A stretch of 64,000 bases of DNA, taken from Luteimonas rhizosphaerae (GTDB taxonomy: Bacteria > Pseudomonadota > Gammaproteobacteria > Xanthomonadales > Xanthomonadaceae). Positions 36,601-44,425 of the stretch are shown here, piece by piece. The notes under the pieces were generated by a model. It ran no database searches, was not told the origin of the DNA, and saw only the letters and a list, made by a program, of their open reading frames with translations. Position 1 is the first letter of the stretch. The number at the start of each line of letters is the position of its first letter. The position numbers were made by a program, and so were the translations under genes. Location of the stretch: NCBI RefSeq assembly GCF_002849595.1, contig NZ_NRQR01000008.1, positions 62,001 through 126,000 of the forward strand, in the 5' to 3' direction.

Positions 36601-37118
36601 CCGCGCACGGCGAAATCGCCGGGATCGTGCACCTGCGGCACGTTGCCGTAGCCGGCGCTTTCGAGGCGGCGCTTCTCCGCGTCGAGATCCAGCGTCTGCC
36701 CGACCTGCAGGTCGAAGCTGTTGCCGGCGACGTGCTTCACCGGGGCCAGCCGCTGCATCAGTGTCTGCACCGGCACCACGACGATGCCGCGCTTCAGCGA
36801 CGGCAGGCGGTGCAGGGCCGCGAGGCGCTGCGAGACGATGTCCGGATGCGGGCTGAAGCGGTCGTAGGGCAGGGTTTCCCAGTCCGGGAACGGCAGCACG
36901 GGCAGGGTGGTGTCGTGGCCCCCGAGCGTGCGCAGGTCGTGTTCCAGCTGCTGCGCCTGCTGGTTGTCGCGGGCGACGAGCAGCAGCGGGCCGTCATGCG
37001 CGGCGGCGGCCTGGCGCACCGACCAGGCGAGTGCACTGCGGCTCGCGGGCGCGCGCCACCAGGCGCGGGACTGGCCGGCGCTGGGCAGCGGCGGCGCGGA
37101 ATGGGGACGGTCGGGCAT
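33603..37118 (-). CDS. mfd: Transcription-repair coupling factor Mfd
   Basis: A 1171-residue DNA translocase that removes RNA polymerase stalled at lesions and recruits UvrA. It shows the UvrB-like module (about 10-330), the polymerase-interaction domain (about 490-570, with HEDHGVGRYRGLVVLEAGG), the RecG-like motor with Walker A GDVGFGKTEVAVRAAF near 651, DEEQRFG near 752, and motif VI LHQLRGRVGRSHHRAYAYL near 925, then a TRCF C-terminal domain (about 1010-1110). Length is normal. Start MPDRPHSAPPLPSAGQ. It is the second of two minus-strand genes, after the GNAT gene. Confidence 0.97.
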   Translation of the reverse strand: MPDRPHSAPPLPSAGQSRAWWRAPASRSALAWSVRQAAAAHDGPLLLVARDNQQAQQLEHDLRTLGGHDTTLPVLPFPDWETLPYDRFSPHPDIVSQRLAALHRLPSLKRGIVVVPVQTLMQRLAPVKHVAGNSFDLQVGQTLDLDAEKRRLESAGYGNVPQVHDPGDFAVRGGLLDVYPMGADQPYRIELFDDAIESIRAFDPESQRSLEKIEALRLLPGREVPLDEAAIARAMDTLRERFDIDTRRSGLYQDLKAGAAPAGIEYYLPLFFEAPRRALIDKGEPPRATATLFDYLPDTTLPVIDAGTSACADQFWQQIAHRYDQLRHDIERPLLPPGELWLAPDALRERLNQGVRVEVCDAEHPRHAQAAALGDQPAPELPLAAREHTPADALVRFLGSYPGRVLIAADSAGRREALLEILHAGELRPAVLPDVPGFVADTATRFAIAIAPLDNGFALDAPQLTVLTERQLFPERAPQPRRRTRVARDPESIIRDLGELSEGSPIVHEDHGVGRYRGLVVLEAGGQPGEYLDIEYAKGDRLYVPVSQLHLVNRYSGASPETAPLHSLGGEAWTKARKKAADKVRDVAAELLEIQAKRQARAGLALEVDRVMYEPFAAAFPFEETPDQHTAIEAMIRDLGSSQPMDRVVCGDVGFGKTEVAVRAAFVAAAAGKQVAVLVPTTLLAEQHYRTMADRFADWPIRVEVLSRFKSTKEIKTEIGKIADGTLDVIVGTHRLLQSDVKFKDLGLVIVDEEQRFGVRQKEALKALRANVHLLTLTATPIPRTLNMAMAGLRDLSIIATPPAHRLAVQTFVVPWDDAQLREAFQRELSRGGQVYFLHNDVESIGRMQRELEDLVPDARIGIAHGQMPERELEKVMLDFNKQRFNVLLCSTIIESGIDIPNANTIIINRADKFGLAQLHQLRGRVGRSHHRAYAYLVIPDQRSISSDAKKRLEAIASMDELGAGFTLSTHDLEIRGAGELLGEGQSGQMAEVGFSLYTELLERAVRSIKQGKLPDVDNVEARGADIELHVPALIPEDYLPDVHTRLMLYKRISSARDIDKLRELQVEMIDRFGLLPDAAKHLFVIADLKLQATALGVRKIDLGESGGRVQFTEKPNVDPMAVIRLIQGQPKHYRMDGPDKLRITLDLPDAETRIKTARGLLIALAPSGRA

Positions 37119-37249
37119 GCGGATCGGTCTTCAATGGCGAAACGACGACAGCGCCGAAGGCCTGCGGGCCGGCGCTGTGGTCGCGCATGTTACGCGAGGC
37201 GGTCTCGGGACCTGAGACGCGATGCCGTCCCGGCGGGACGGCCGGGGGG

Positions 37250-37837
37250 TCAGCCGGGTGGCAGGGCCGGCGGGGGGACGGGATCGGGCGTGGCGGCCTG
37301 GCGGCGCAAATCGACCGAGACCCGGATCATGCCCGGGGTGTCGACCGCTTCGCGGCTGAAGCCCAGCGACTTGGCCAGCGCCAGCATCGGCTCGTTCTCT
37401 TCCAGCACGTCGCCGAACAGGCGTTCCAGCCGCTTGCCCTTGGCCCAGCGCACCAGGCGCCGCATCAGGTGGCGACCCAGGCCCATGCCGGCGACGTAAT
37501 GGCTGACCAGGATGTGGAACTCGGCCTGGCGCGTGCCGGGCAGGACCACGGCGCGCGCGACCGCGCCGACCAGCGCGTCGCCCGGGGTCAGCGGTTCGGC
37601 CGCGACCAGCACGAACTCGGACTTCGGGTTGGGCTGGGTCAGGCGCAGCGCCGTTTCGGGCGAGAGCTCGGTCTTGGCGTAGAGAAAACGCTGCCGGACC
37701 TCGTTGGGTTCGAGCAGCGCGAACGCAGCGCGCAGGGGTTCGGCGTCGGCGGGGCGGATCGGACGGATCAGGACCTGGCGGCCATTGGCGAGCCGGATCT
37801 CCTCGTGCCACGGAGGAAGGCGATTACGTGCGGTCAT
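37250..37837 (-). CDS. GNAT family N-acetyltransferase
   Basis: A 195-residue GNAT enzyme. Core motifs are RPIRPADAEPLRAAFALL near residue 25, EFHILVSHYVAGMGLGRHLMRRLV near 104 (with the acetyl-CoA loop GMGLGRHL) and LFGDVLEENEPMLALAKSLGF near 138. The RPIRPxD start and EENxxML motif are those of the acetyltransferase domain of protein lysine acetyltransferases (Pat/YfiQ type), but here the large CoA-ligase-like part is absent. Substrate unknown. It ends in a Pro-rich tail and lies 131 bases before mfd. Confidence 0.82.
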   Translation of the reverse strand: MTARNRLPPWHEEIRLANGRQVLIRPIRPADAEPLRAAFALLEPNEVRQRFLYAKTELSPETALRLTQPNPKSEFVLVAAEPLTPGDALVGAVARAVVLPGTRQAEFHILVSHYVAGMGLGRHLMRRLVRWAKGKRLERLFGDVLEENEPMLALAKSLGFSREAVDTPGMIRVSVDLRRQAATPDPVPPPALPPG

Positions 37838-37968
37838 CGAAGGTCGCGCTGGGGGAATGGCCCCGACCTTAAACGAGGGTGCGATTCACGCTTCGTGAAG
37901 GCTGCACCCCCAGCGCGTGCGCACGGCCACATTCACTGTCGGGTGCGAATGAGACGCGCGGGCCGCGC

Positions 37969-38826
37969 TCAGGCCGGCTCGCGCAGCCAGTGCAGGCGGG
38001 TCGCTGCGTTCTTGTCGCCGAGCACGCCGCGCAGGACCTGCAGGGCCGGCGCGAGCGCGGACGCCAGCTGCCACGGCGGGTCGAGCAGCAGCAGGCCGCT
38101 GCCGTTCATGCGCAGCGGCGAGTCGTCGGCGCGGACCAGCAGCTCGACGACGAGGGTCGATTTCGTCTGCAGCAGGCCGGCGCTGCGCAGGAAGCCGTGC
38201 AGGGTGCGGCGCTGCTTGATCGGATACCACAGCGCGAAGATGCCCTGCGGCCAGCGCACCAGGCCTTCGCGCAGCGCGGCGAGCGCGGTATCGAACTCGG
38301 CCTGCTGGGCTTCGTAGGGCGGATCGACGAGCACCAGGCCGCGGGCGAACTTCTGCGGGCCGATGCGCGGCGGCAGCAGGCCCTTGAAGGCGGCATAGCC
38401 GTCGCGCTCGTGCACCGCGACGCGCGGATCGCGACCGACCGACTGGCGCAGGCCGGACAGCGCGCCGGCCTCGACCTCGCAGCAGGCGATCCGGTCCTGT
38501 TCGCGCAGCGCATGCGCCAGCAACCACGGCGAGCCGGGATAACTGTCGGGTCCGTGCACGGCGCGACAGGCGGCGATGGCGTCGAGATAGCGCGCCACCA
38601 GCGGCTGCGCCGGCGGCGCCTGCAGCAGGCGGGCGACGCCCTCGTCGGATTCGGCGGTGCGGCGCGCTTCCTCGGCATCCAGCTTGTAGACGCCGGCGCC
38701 GGCGTGGGTGTCGAGGGCGAAGCACGGCGCCGGCTTCATGGTCAGCGCATCGCAGATCGCGAGCAGCACGATGTGCTTGAGGACGTCGGCATGGTTGCCG
38801 GCATGGAAGGCGTGGCGGTAATTCAT
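37969..38826 (-). CDS. rlmJ: 23S rRNA (adenine(2030)-N6)-methyltransferase RlmJ
   Basis: RlmJ adds the N6-methyl group to A2030 of 23S rRNA. The 285-residue protein starts with the highly conserved MNYRHAFHAGNHADVLKHIV (SAM and RNA contacts), continues with FALDTHAGAGVYKLD near 36 and has the catalytic DPPYE motif near residue 167, followed by FALWYPIKQRRTLHGF near 204. The ATG at 38826 is certain from the conserved start; the longer frame is not. Confidence 0.95.
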   Translation of the reverse strand: MNYRHAFHAGNHADVLKHIVLLAICDALTMKPAPCFALDTHAGAGVYKLDAEEARRTAESDEGVARLLQAPPAQPLVARYLDAIAACRAVHGPDSYPGSPWLLAHALREQDRIACCEVEAGALSGLRQSVGRDPRVAVHERDGYAAFKGLLPPRIGPQKFARGLVLVDPPYEAQQAEFDTALAALREGLVRWPQGIFALWYPIKQRRTLHGFLRSAGLLQTKSTLVVELLVRADDSPLRMNGSGLLLLDPPWQLASALAPALQVLRGVLGDKNAATRLHWLREPA

Positions 38827-38981
38827 CGCGTCAAGCTTACGTGTTTGCAACGGTTGCGTTGACACGCGATCAGTTCTCATGTGGGTCAAACCGCTGCGCA
38901 ACGTGAACCACTTGAGCTGGCGGGCTGGAAGGCGGAAGATCGAGATCGGGCTGGATCATCGACTGTCACGGAGGATGGACA

Positions 38982-39389
38982 ATGGCATTGCGCAGAACTT
39001 CGGGAATTCTCGTTGGCTTCGTTGCGTTGGGGTTGGCGAGTGCGACGGGTTTTGCTAGCGAGGGAAAAGGCTTGGGGGTGTGCGAAGGATCGAGCACGAA
39101 AATGCTTTTTGGCCCGCGAGTGAGGACCATCAACGACAACATGGCCTCTTGGGTGGGTTCGCGTCTCGACGAGATCGTTGCGGATTGGGGTGCGCCATAC
39201 TCCACCTTCGAGAACCGGGACGGTTCGAGGATCGTGACGTGGAAGAACTGGGACTGCACGCAGAATTTCAAGGTGGATGCGCAGGATGTGCTGACGCAAT
39301 GGAATGTCAGTCCGGGTTGCGATTGTTTCGGTCGCTCCAGCCGTCGCGATGTACCTCGTAACACTCCGATCCCCGAGATGACCCTGTAA
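38982..39389 (+). CDS. Small exported protein of unknown function
   Basis: I do not recognise the family with confidence. The 135-residue protein has a signal peptide (about 1-25, ending GFASEG) and four Cys (near 34, 91, 112 and 114). A central motif, WVGSRLDEIVADWGAP, resembles the short helix seen in small lipoproteins of the BamE/SmpA type, but the match is too weak to assign. A good RBS (GGAGG) lies 8 bases before the ATG. Its base composition is visibly less GC-rich than the neighbours, a possible sign of recent acquisition. It stands just upstream of creB, on the same strand. Confidence 0.7.
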   Translation: MALRRTSGILVGFVALGLASATGFASEGKGLGVCEGSSTKMLFGPRVRTINDNMASWVGSRLDEIVADWGAPYSTFENRDGSRIVTWKNWDCTQNFKVDAQDVLTQWNVSPGCDCFGRSSRRDVPRNTPIPEMTL

Positions 39390-39443
39390 ATCGCCGCGTC
39401 CTGAGGCGTCGGGAGACCCGTTTCCTCGCGAAGATCCTCGACT

Positions 39444-40124
39444 ATGTCGCAAATTCTGCTGGTCGAGGACGAAGTCGCGATTGCCGAGGCCGTGGTCTAT
39501 GCGCTGCAGGCCGATGGGCACGCGGTGTCTCATTGCCTCGACGGACAGATGGCGCGGGCGGCAGTTGTCGATACCGTTTTCGATCTGGCGATCCTCGATG
39601 TCGGTCTCCCCGACATAAGCGGTTTCGCGCTGTGCGGCGAGCTGCGCCGGGGCGCGAAACTGCCGGTGATCTTTCTGACCGCCCAGGTTGCGGAGTCGGA
39701 ACGCGTGCTCGGCTTCGATCTCGGCGCCGACGACTACATAGCCAAACCTTTCTCGCTGCGTGAACTGGTGGCACGCGTGCGTGTGGTCTTGCGTCGCGGC
39801 GTCTCCGTTACGGCTGCATCCGAAGCGAAGCGCGCCGGCGCGTTCGAACACGACGCCGAAGGTCGGCGTATCCGCTATCACGGCCACGCGCTCGATCTCA
39901 CACGCTACGAGTACGGTCTGCTCGCCGCGCTGCTGGCGCGGCCGGGTGCGGTGCTGTCGCGCATGCAGCTGATGGATCGGGTCTGGGAAGCTGCTCCGGA
40001 CAGCGGGGATCGAACCGTGGATACCCACGTGAAAACGCTGCGCGGCAAGCTTCGTGCGGTTGCGCCCGGCGAGGATCCGCTGCGCACCCATCGCGGCATC
40101 GGCTACTCGCTGGATCTCGACTGA
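39444..40124 (+). CDS. creB: Response regulator CreB (OmpR family)
   Basis: A 226-residue two-component response regulator. The receiver domain (1-115) has acidic pocket E8-D9, phospho-acceptor Asp52 (FDLAILDVGLPD), Thr in IFLTAQ near 78 and Lys in YIAKPFS near 101. The C-terminal winged helix (about 130-226) ends in TVDTHVKTLRGKLRAV and RTHRGIGYSL, which bind TTCAC-N6-TTCAC cre tags in CreB proteins. It is followed after 1 base by creC and then creD, and a perfect cre tag precedes creD, so the symbol is well supported. Confidence 0.9.
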   Translation: MSQILLVEDEVAIAEAVVYALQADGHAVSHCLDGQMARAAVVDTVFDLAILDVGLPDISGFALCGELRRGAKLPVIFLTAQVAESERVLGFDLGADDYIAKPFSLRELVARVRVVLRRGVSVTAASEAKRAGAFEHDAEGRRIRYHGHALDLTRYEYGLLAALLARPGAVLSRMQLMDRVWEAAPDSGDRTVDTHVKTLRGKLRAVAPGEDPLRTHRGIGYSLDLD

Positions 40125-40125
40125 C

Positions 40126-41556
40126 GTGCGAATCGGCCTTCGGATCCTGCTGGGCTACTTCGTCATCGTCGCGCTGGCGGCGTTCCTGCTGATGCGCGTG
40201 TTCTCGCAGGAAGTGAAACCCGGCGTGCGCCAGGCGATGGAGGACACGCTGGCCGATACCGCCAACGTGCTCGCCGAACTCGCGACCGACGATTTCCTCG
40301 CCGGGCGCATCGACGACGGCCAGTTCGCGCGCCGGGTGCGCGCGCTGGGGGAGCGCGACATCGACGGCGACATCTGGGGCTTCCGCAAGCGCGGCGCGGA
40401 TTACCGCATCTACGTCACCGATGCGGCGGGGCGCGTCGTGTTCGACTCGGCGGGAGGCGCGCTCGGCGACGACTACTCGCGCTGGAACGATGTCTACCTG
40501 ACGCTGCGCGGCCGCTACGGCGCCCGCTCGACCCGCCGCGATCCCGACGACGAGACCACGTCGGTGATGCACGTCGCCGCGCCGATCCGCGACGGCAACC
40601 GCGTCGTCGGCGTGCTGACCGTCGCCAAGCCGAACCAGGCGATCGCGCCGTTCATCGCGCGCAGCCAGGCGACGATCCTGCGCTGGGGCTTCCTGCTGCT
40701 GGGCGTGGCGCTGGCGATCGGCCTGGGCGCGGCGTGGTGGCTGGCGCGCCAGCTCGGCGGGCTGCGACGCTACGCCGACAAGGTCACCGCAGGCGAGCGC
40801 GCGACGCTGCCGGATGCCGCCGGCGAATTCGCGGACCTGGGCCGCGCGCTGGAGACGATGCGCGAGCGGCTGGAGGGCAAGCAGTACGTCGAGCGTTACG
40901 TGCACGCGTTGACCCACGAGCTCAAGGGGCCGCTGGCGGCGATCCAGGGCGCATCGGAACTGCTGGAATCGCCGCTGCCGGACGCCGATCGCGCGCGCTT
41001 CGCCGCGAGCGTGCACAGCCAGAGTGCGCGCATGGCGCAGATGATCGACAAGCTGCTGGCGCTGGCCGCGGTGGAGCACCGGCAACGCATCGAACAGCCC
41101 GAAGCGGTGGCGGTCGATGCGCTGGTCGACGACGCGGTCGCGCAGCTGGCCCCCGACGCCGCGCGTGCACGGGTGCAGGTCGAGGTCGCCGAGGATCTCG
41201 CGGGCGCGCACGTCACCGGTGATCCGTTCCTCCTGCGCCAGTTGCTCGCCAACCTGATCGACAACGCGCGCGACTTCGCGCCGGCCGATGGCGTCATCGA
41301 ACTCGCCGCACGTCGCGATGGCGGCTGCTGCGTGCTGACCGTCGCTGATCGCGGGCCCGGCGTGCCCGACTACGCATTGCCGCGCGTTTTCGAACGCTTC
41401 TATTCGCTGCCCCGCCCGCAGGGCGGCAGCCGCAGCAGCGGCCTCGGCCTGGCCTTCGCGGCCGAGGTCGCAGCGCTGCACGGCGGCAGCGTGCGCCTGG
41501 TCAATCGCGACGGCGGCGGTGCGATCGCCGACGTGCGCTTGCCGCTGGCGGACTGA
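40126..41556 (+). CDS. creC: Sensor histidine kinase CreC
   Basis: A 476-residue membrane histidine kinase, the partner of CreB. It starts with GTG one base after the creB stop; an ATG in frame further upstream lies inside creB. A first membrane helix (about 5-25), a periplasmic sensor domain (about 30-180, with ITGxY-like DYRIYVTDAAGRVVFDS near 98), a second helix (about 187-205) and HAMP precede the H box VHALTHELKGPLAAI (His near 264). N box NLIDNARDFAPADG and G boxes ADRGPGVP and SSGLGLAFAAEV follow. CreC responds in enteric bacteria to growth conditions and cell-wall stress; here this is inferred. Confidence 0.9.
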   Translation: MRIGLRILLGYFVIVALAAFLLMRVFSQEVKPGVRQAMEDTLADTANVLAELATDDFLAGRIDDGQFARRVRALGERDIDGDIWGFRKRGADYRIYVTDAAGRVVFDSAGGALGDDYSRWNDVYLTLRGRYGARSTRRDPDDETTSVMHVAAPIRDGNRVVGVLTVAKPNQAIAPFIARSQATILRWGFLLLGVALAIGLGAAWWLARQLGGLRRYADKVTAGERATLPDAAGEFADLGRALETMRERLEGKQYVERYVHALTHELKGPLAAIQGASELLESPLPDADRARFAASVHSQSARMAQMIDKLLALAAVEHRQRIEQPEAVAVDALVDDAVAQLAPDAARARVQVEVAEDLAGAHVTGDPFLLRQLLANLIDNARDFAPADGVIELAARRDGGCCVLTVADRGPGVPDYALPRVFERFYSLPRPQGGSRSSGLGLAFAAEVAALHGGSVRLVNRDGGGAIADVRLPLAD

Positions 41557-41639
41557 CGTCCCGAACGCTGTCCGGTGCGGCCGCGCAAGTCGGCACGCAA
41601 GCGCCGCGGGCGTCTCGCGCGCCGATGCGTCCCGCCCGC

Positions 41640-41655
41640 TTCACCGTCACTTCAC
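41640..41655 (+). promoter_or_regulatory. cre/Blr tag (CreB binding site) before creD
   Basis: TTCAC-CGTCAC-TTCAC is an exact match to the TTCAC-N6-TTCAC CreB recognition element. It lies 65 bases before the creD ATG and downstream of the creC stop, so phosphorylated CreB should activate creD. Confidence 0.85.
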
Positions 41656-41720
41656 CGTCGCGCCGTCGTGTCGCCACCGGCGTCGCCGACGCTGCGCGCA
41701 CTGTCCGATGGAGTGCCACG

Positions 41721-43097
41721 ATGAAACTGGTGTTGAAGATGCTGATGGTGCTGGGCCTGAGCCTGGCGATCCTGATTCCGTTGTTGCTGATCCGCGCGAC
41801 GATCCACGACCGCCAGCAGCACCGTGCGGCGGCGGTCGCGCAGATCGCCCGCAGCGAGGCGGGTGCGCAGGCGCTCGCGGCGCCGGTGCTGGTGGTGCCG
41901 TGGACGCAGCTGGTCGAGGTGGAGGAACAGGATGCGCGCGGCGTCACCGTGACCCGCCAGCGTCGCCACGCCGGGCACTGGGAATTCTTTCCGCAGACCA
42001 GCACCTTCACCGGCGAGATGACGCCCTACAGCCGCCGGCTCGGCCTGCACGAGATCCGCATGTACGCGCTGGCCGGGCAGCTGACGGCCGAGTTCGATGT
42101 CGCGATTCCCGCCGCTGCCGAGACCGATCCCGCCGCGGCGCGGACCTTCGGGCGACCCTACCTGAGCTACGGCATCGCCGACGTACGCGGCCTGCGCGGC
42201 GCGCCGCGCTTGCGGCTCGACGGTGCGCCAGTCGCGCTGCAGCAGGGCGCGGGCGAGAGCCGCGGATCCGGCGTGCACGTCGAACTGCCGGACGTCCGGC
42301 CGGGCAGCACGGTGCGACTGCGCACCATGCTGGATGTCGAGCTGTCGGGCGCCGAGGCCCTGGCCTTCGTACCGCTGGCCGAGCACAACCGCGTGGTGCT
42401 GGATTCGCCGTGGCCGCACCCGCAGTTCAATGGCGCCTTCCTGCCGCGGACCCGCACCATCGACGCCAGCGGCTTCCACGCCGAGTGGGACATCTCCGCG
42501 CTGGCGACCAATGCGCAGTCGCAGTACCGCACGGGCGAACGCTTGACGTCCACGGGCGTCCAGTCCATCGGCGAGTTCAGTCCGGGCATCGACGCGCTCG
42601 GCATCTCCCTGGTCGACCCGGTGAATCCCTACGTGCAGGCCGACCGCGCCAGCAAGTACGGCATCCTGTTCGTCGTGCTGACCTTCGTCGGCTTCTTCAT
42701 GTTCGAGCTGATCAAGCAGCTGCGCATCCACGCGATCCAGTACGGCCTCGTCGGCCTGGCGCTCGCGATCTTCTTCCTGCTGCTGGTCGGGCTGTCAGAG
42801 CACATCGCATTCGGCCGGGCGTATCTGGTCGCGAGCGCCGCGTGCATCGGGCTGCTCGGCTTCTATCTGTCCCACGTGCTGCACAGCCGGGCGCGCGGCA
42901 TCGGCTTCGCGGCGATGCTGACCCTGCTCTACGGCGCGCTCTATGGCCTGCTGGTGTCCGAGGACAACGCGCTGGTGCTGGGCGCGGGCCTGCTGTTCGT
43001 CATCCTCGCGGCGCTGATGGTCGTCACGCGGCGGGTCGACTGGTACCAGGTCGGCGCCGGCGTGCCGCGGGCACCGACGCCGCCGCCCGTCGGCTGA
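41721..43097 (+). CDS. creD: Inner membrane protein CreD
   Basis: A 458-residue inner-membrane protein, the classical target of CreBC. It has one N-terminal helix (about 5-25), a large periplasmic domain (about 30-305) with FAxP-type HWEFFPQTSTFTGEMTPYSR near 82 and RRGLHEIRMYALAGQL-type motifs, and five C-terminal helices (about 310-440), the last group with FVVLTFVGFFMFELIK near 315. CreD is linked to envelope integrity and beta-lactam response in related species. The ATG at 41721 follows the cre tag; the earlier in-frame start at 41625 would lie upstream of it. Confidence 0.92.
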   Translation: MKLVLKMLMVLGLSLAILIPLLLIRATIHDRQQHRAAAVAQIARSEAGAQALAAPVLVVPWTQLVEVEEQDARGVTVTRQRRHAGHWEFFPQTSTFTGEMTPYSRRLGLHEIRMYALAGQLTAEFDVAIPAAAETDPAAARTFGRPYLSYGIADVRGLRGAPRLRLDGAPVALQQGAGESRGSGVHVELPDVRPGSTVRLRTMLDVELSGAEALAFVPLAEHNRVVLDSPWPHPQFNGAFLPRTRTIDASGFHAEWDISALATNAQSQYRTGERLTSTGVQSIGEFSPGIDALGISLVDPVNPYVQADRASKYGILFVVLTFVGFFMFELIKQLRIHAIQYGLVGLALAIFFLLLVGLSEHIAFGRAYLVASAACIGLLGFYLSHVLHSRARGIGFAAMLTLLYGALYGLLVSEDNALVLGAGLLFVILAALMVVTRRVDWYQVGAGVPRAPTPPPVG

Positions 43098-43162
43098 GGC
43101 GCCTGTCGCGGTGGACCGGACCGCCCGGTCCACCGCGACGAGGTGCGTGCCACACTGGCGCG

Positions 43163-43783
43163 ATGATGTCCCACGATGTTCCGAACGCCCCCGTGATCCG
43201 CAGCCTGTCGGGCGAGGCGATGCAGCCCTGGCTCGACGCCGTCGCGCGCCTGCGCATGACCGTGTTCCGCGACTGGCCGTATCTGTACGCTGGCGACCTG
43301 GCCTATGAACGCGACTATCTGGCCGCCTACGCGCGCTCGCCCCGCAGCGTGTTCGTGCTGGCCTTCGACGGCGACACCGTCGTCGGCGCGTCCACCGGGC
43401 TGCCGCTGGCCGACGACGATGCCGCGTTCCGGGCGCCGTTCGCCGCCCAGGACCTGGTCGTCGACCGGGTGTTCTATTTCGGCGAATCGATGGTGCTGCC
43501 GGACTGGCGCGGCCGCGGCCTGGGTCACGCGTTCTTCGATGCGCGCGAGGCGCACGCGCGATCGCTGGGCGAGTTCGACCTGACGGCGTTCGCCGCCGTC
43601 GACCGCGCCGACGACGATCCCCGGCGACCGGCCGGGTATCGCGACAACACCGCGTTCTGGCGCAAGCGCGGCTACGTGCGGCAGCCGGGCATGACGATGC
43701 TGCTGCGCTGGGACGAGCTCGAGATCGGCGATGCGCTGCATCCATTGACGTTCTGGACGCGGTCGCTGGCGGAGTCGGGGTAA
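43163..43783 (+). CDS. GNAT family N-acetyltransferase
   Basis: A 206-residue GNAT-like protein. Recognisable parts are FVLAFDGDTVVGASTGLPL near residue 54-75, the acetyl-CoA segment YFGESMVLPDWRGRGLGHAFFDAREAHA near 109-136 (RGRGLG loop) and NTAFWRKRGYVRQPG near 163. The substrate is unknown. Two ATG codons in tandem start the gene at 43163; the much longer open frame upstream is a shadow of creD. Confidence 0.8.
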   Translation: MMSHDVPNAPVIRSLSGEAMQPWLDAVARLRMTVFRDWPYLYAGDLAYERDYLAAYARSPRSVFVLAFDGDTVVGASTGLPLADDDAAFRAPFAAQDLVVDRVFYFGESMVLPDWRGRGLGHAFFDAREAHARSLGEFDLTAFAAVDRADDDPRRPAGYRDNTAFWRKRGYVRQPGMTMLLRWDELEIGDALHPLTFWTRSLAESG

Positions 43784-43870
43784 GGGCCTGTTCCCGCGCT
43801 GCATCTGCGCCCGGCTGTGGCCGACGCGCTGCTCCCTTCCGATCTCAGCGACGGCGTTCCCGCGTCAGCG

Positions 43871-44425
43871 TCAGACGGCGCCCACGCCGACCAGCGCGCC
43901 CAGCCACAGCGAGAGACTCGCCAGGACCACGCCGATGCCGGTTGCGGCCAGCACGTCGCTGGGGTAGTGCAGCCCGAGCACCACGCGCGACACCGCGACG
44001 CTGGTGGCGAAGGGCGCCAGCAGCCAGGCGAGCGGCGGATAGTGGGCGACCGCGACGATCGAGAACGCGACCGCGTGCAGGGTGTGGCCCGACGGAAAAC
44101 TGAACTCGTCGAGCGGGGCGACCCACGCGCGGATACGGCCGTCGGCAGCGAACGGGCGTGGCCGTCTGGTCCAGCGCTTCAGGCGTTTGTAGAGCAGCAG
44201 CGCGACCGCGCCGGTCGCGGCCATGTGCGTCGCCGCGGCCAGGCCGGCGATGCCGTCCAGCAGCACCAGCAGGCCCATCAGCGCATACCAGAACAGCCCG
44301 TCGCCGAGCCGGCTGACGGCGGTGAAATAGCGGCGGATCGAGGTCCGCGTGCAGGCGCGGTTCGCGCGCAGGCACCAGCCTGCGTCGTGCAGCCGGAGCC
44401 GGCTAGGCGACGGTGACGCGCGCAT
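43871..44425 (-). CDS. PAP2-family membrane phosphatase
   Basis: A 184-residue integral membrane phosphatase, probably acting on lipid or isoprenoid phosphates. The three phosphatase motifs are present: KRLKRWTRRPRP near 82, PSGHTLHAVAF near 112 (catalytic His), and SRVVLGLHYPSD near 145 (nucleophile His). About five membrane helices are seen. The start overlaps the end of the upstream glycosyltransferase gene by 23 bases, so they form a pair likely acting on the same glycolipid or lipid carrier (inferred). Confidence 0.85.
   Translation of the reverse strand: MRASPSPSRLRLHDAGWCLRANRACTRTSIRRYFTAVSRLGDGLFWYALMGLLVLLDGIAGLAAATHMAATGAVALLLYKRLKRWTRRPRPFAADGRIRAWVAPLDEFSFPSGHTLHAVAFSIVAVAHYPPLAWLLAPFATSVAVSRVVLGLHYPSDVLAATGIGVVLASLSLWLGALVGVGAV

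Noticed and set aside
33720-37499. 1259-codon plus-strand ORF opposite mfd
   Set aside because: Low-complexity, Arg/Gln/Asp/His-biased translation typical of the antisense frame of a high-GC gene; mfd on the other strand has full family motifs.
41519-43783. 754-codon frame ending in the GNAT gene
   Set aside because: Everything before the ATG at 43163 is a shadow of creD; only the last 206 residues show a GNAT fold.
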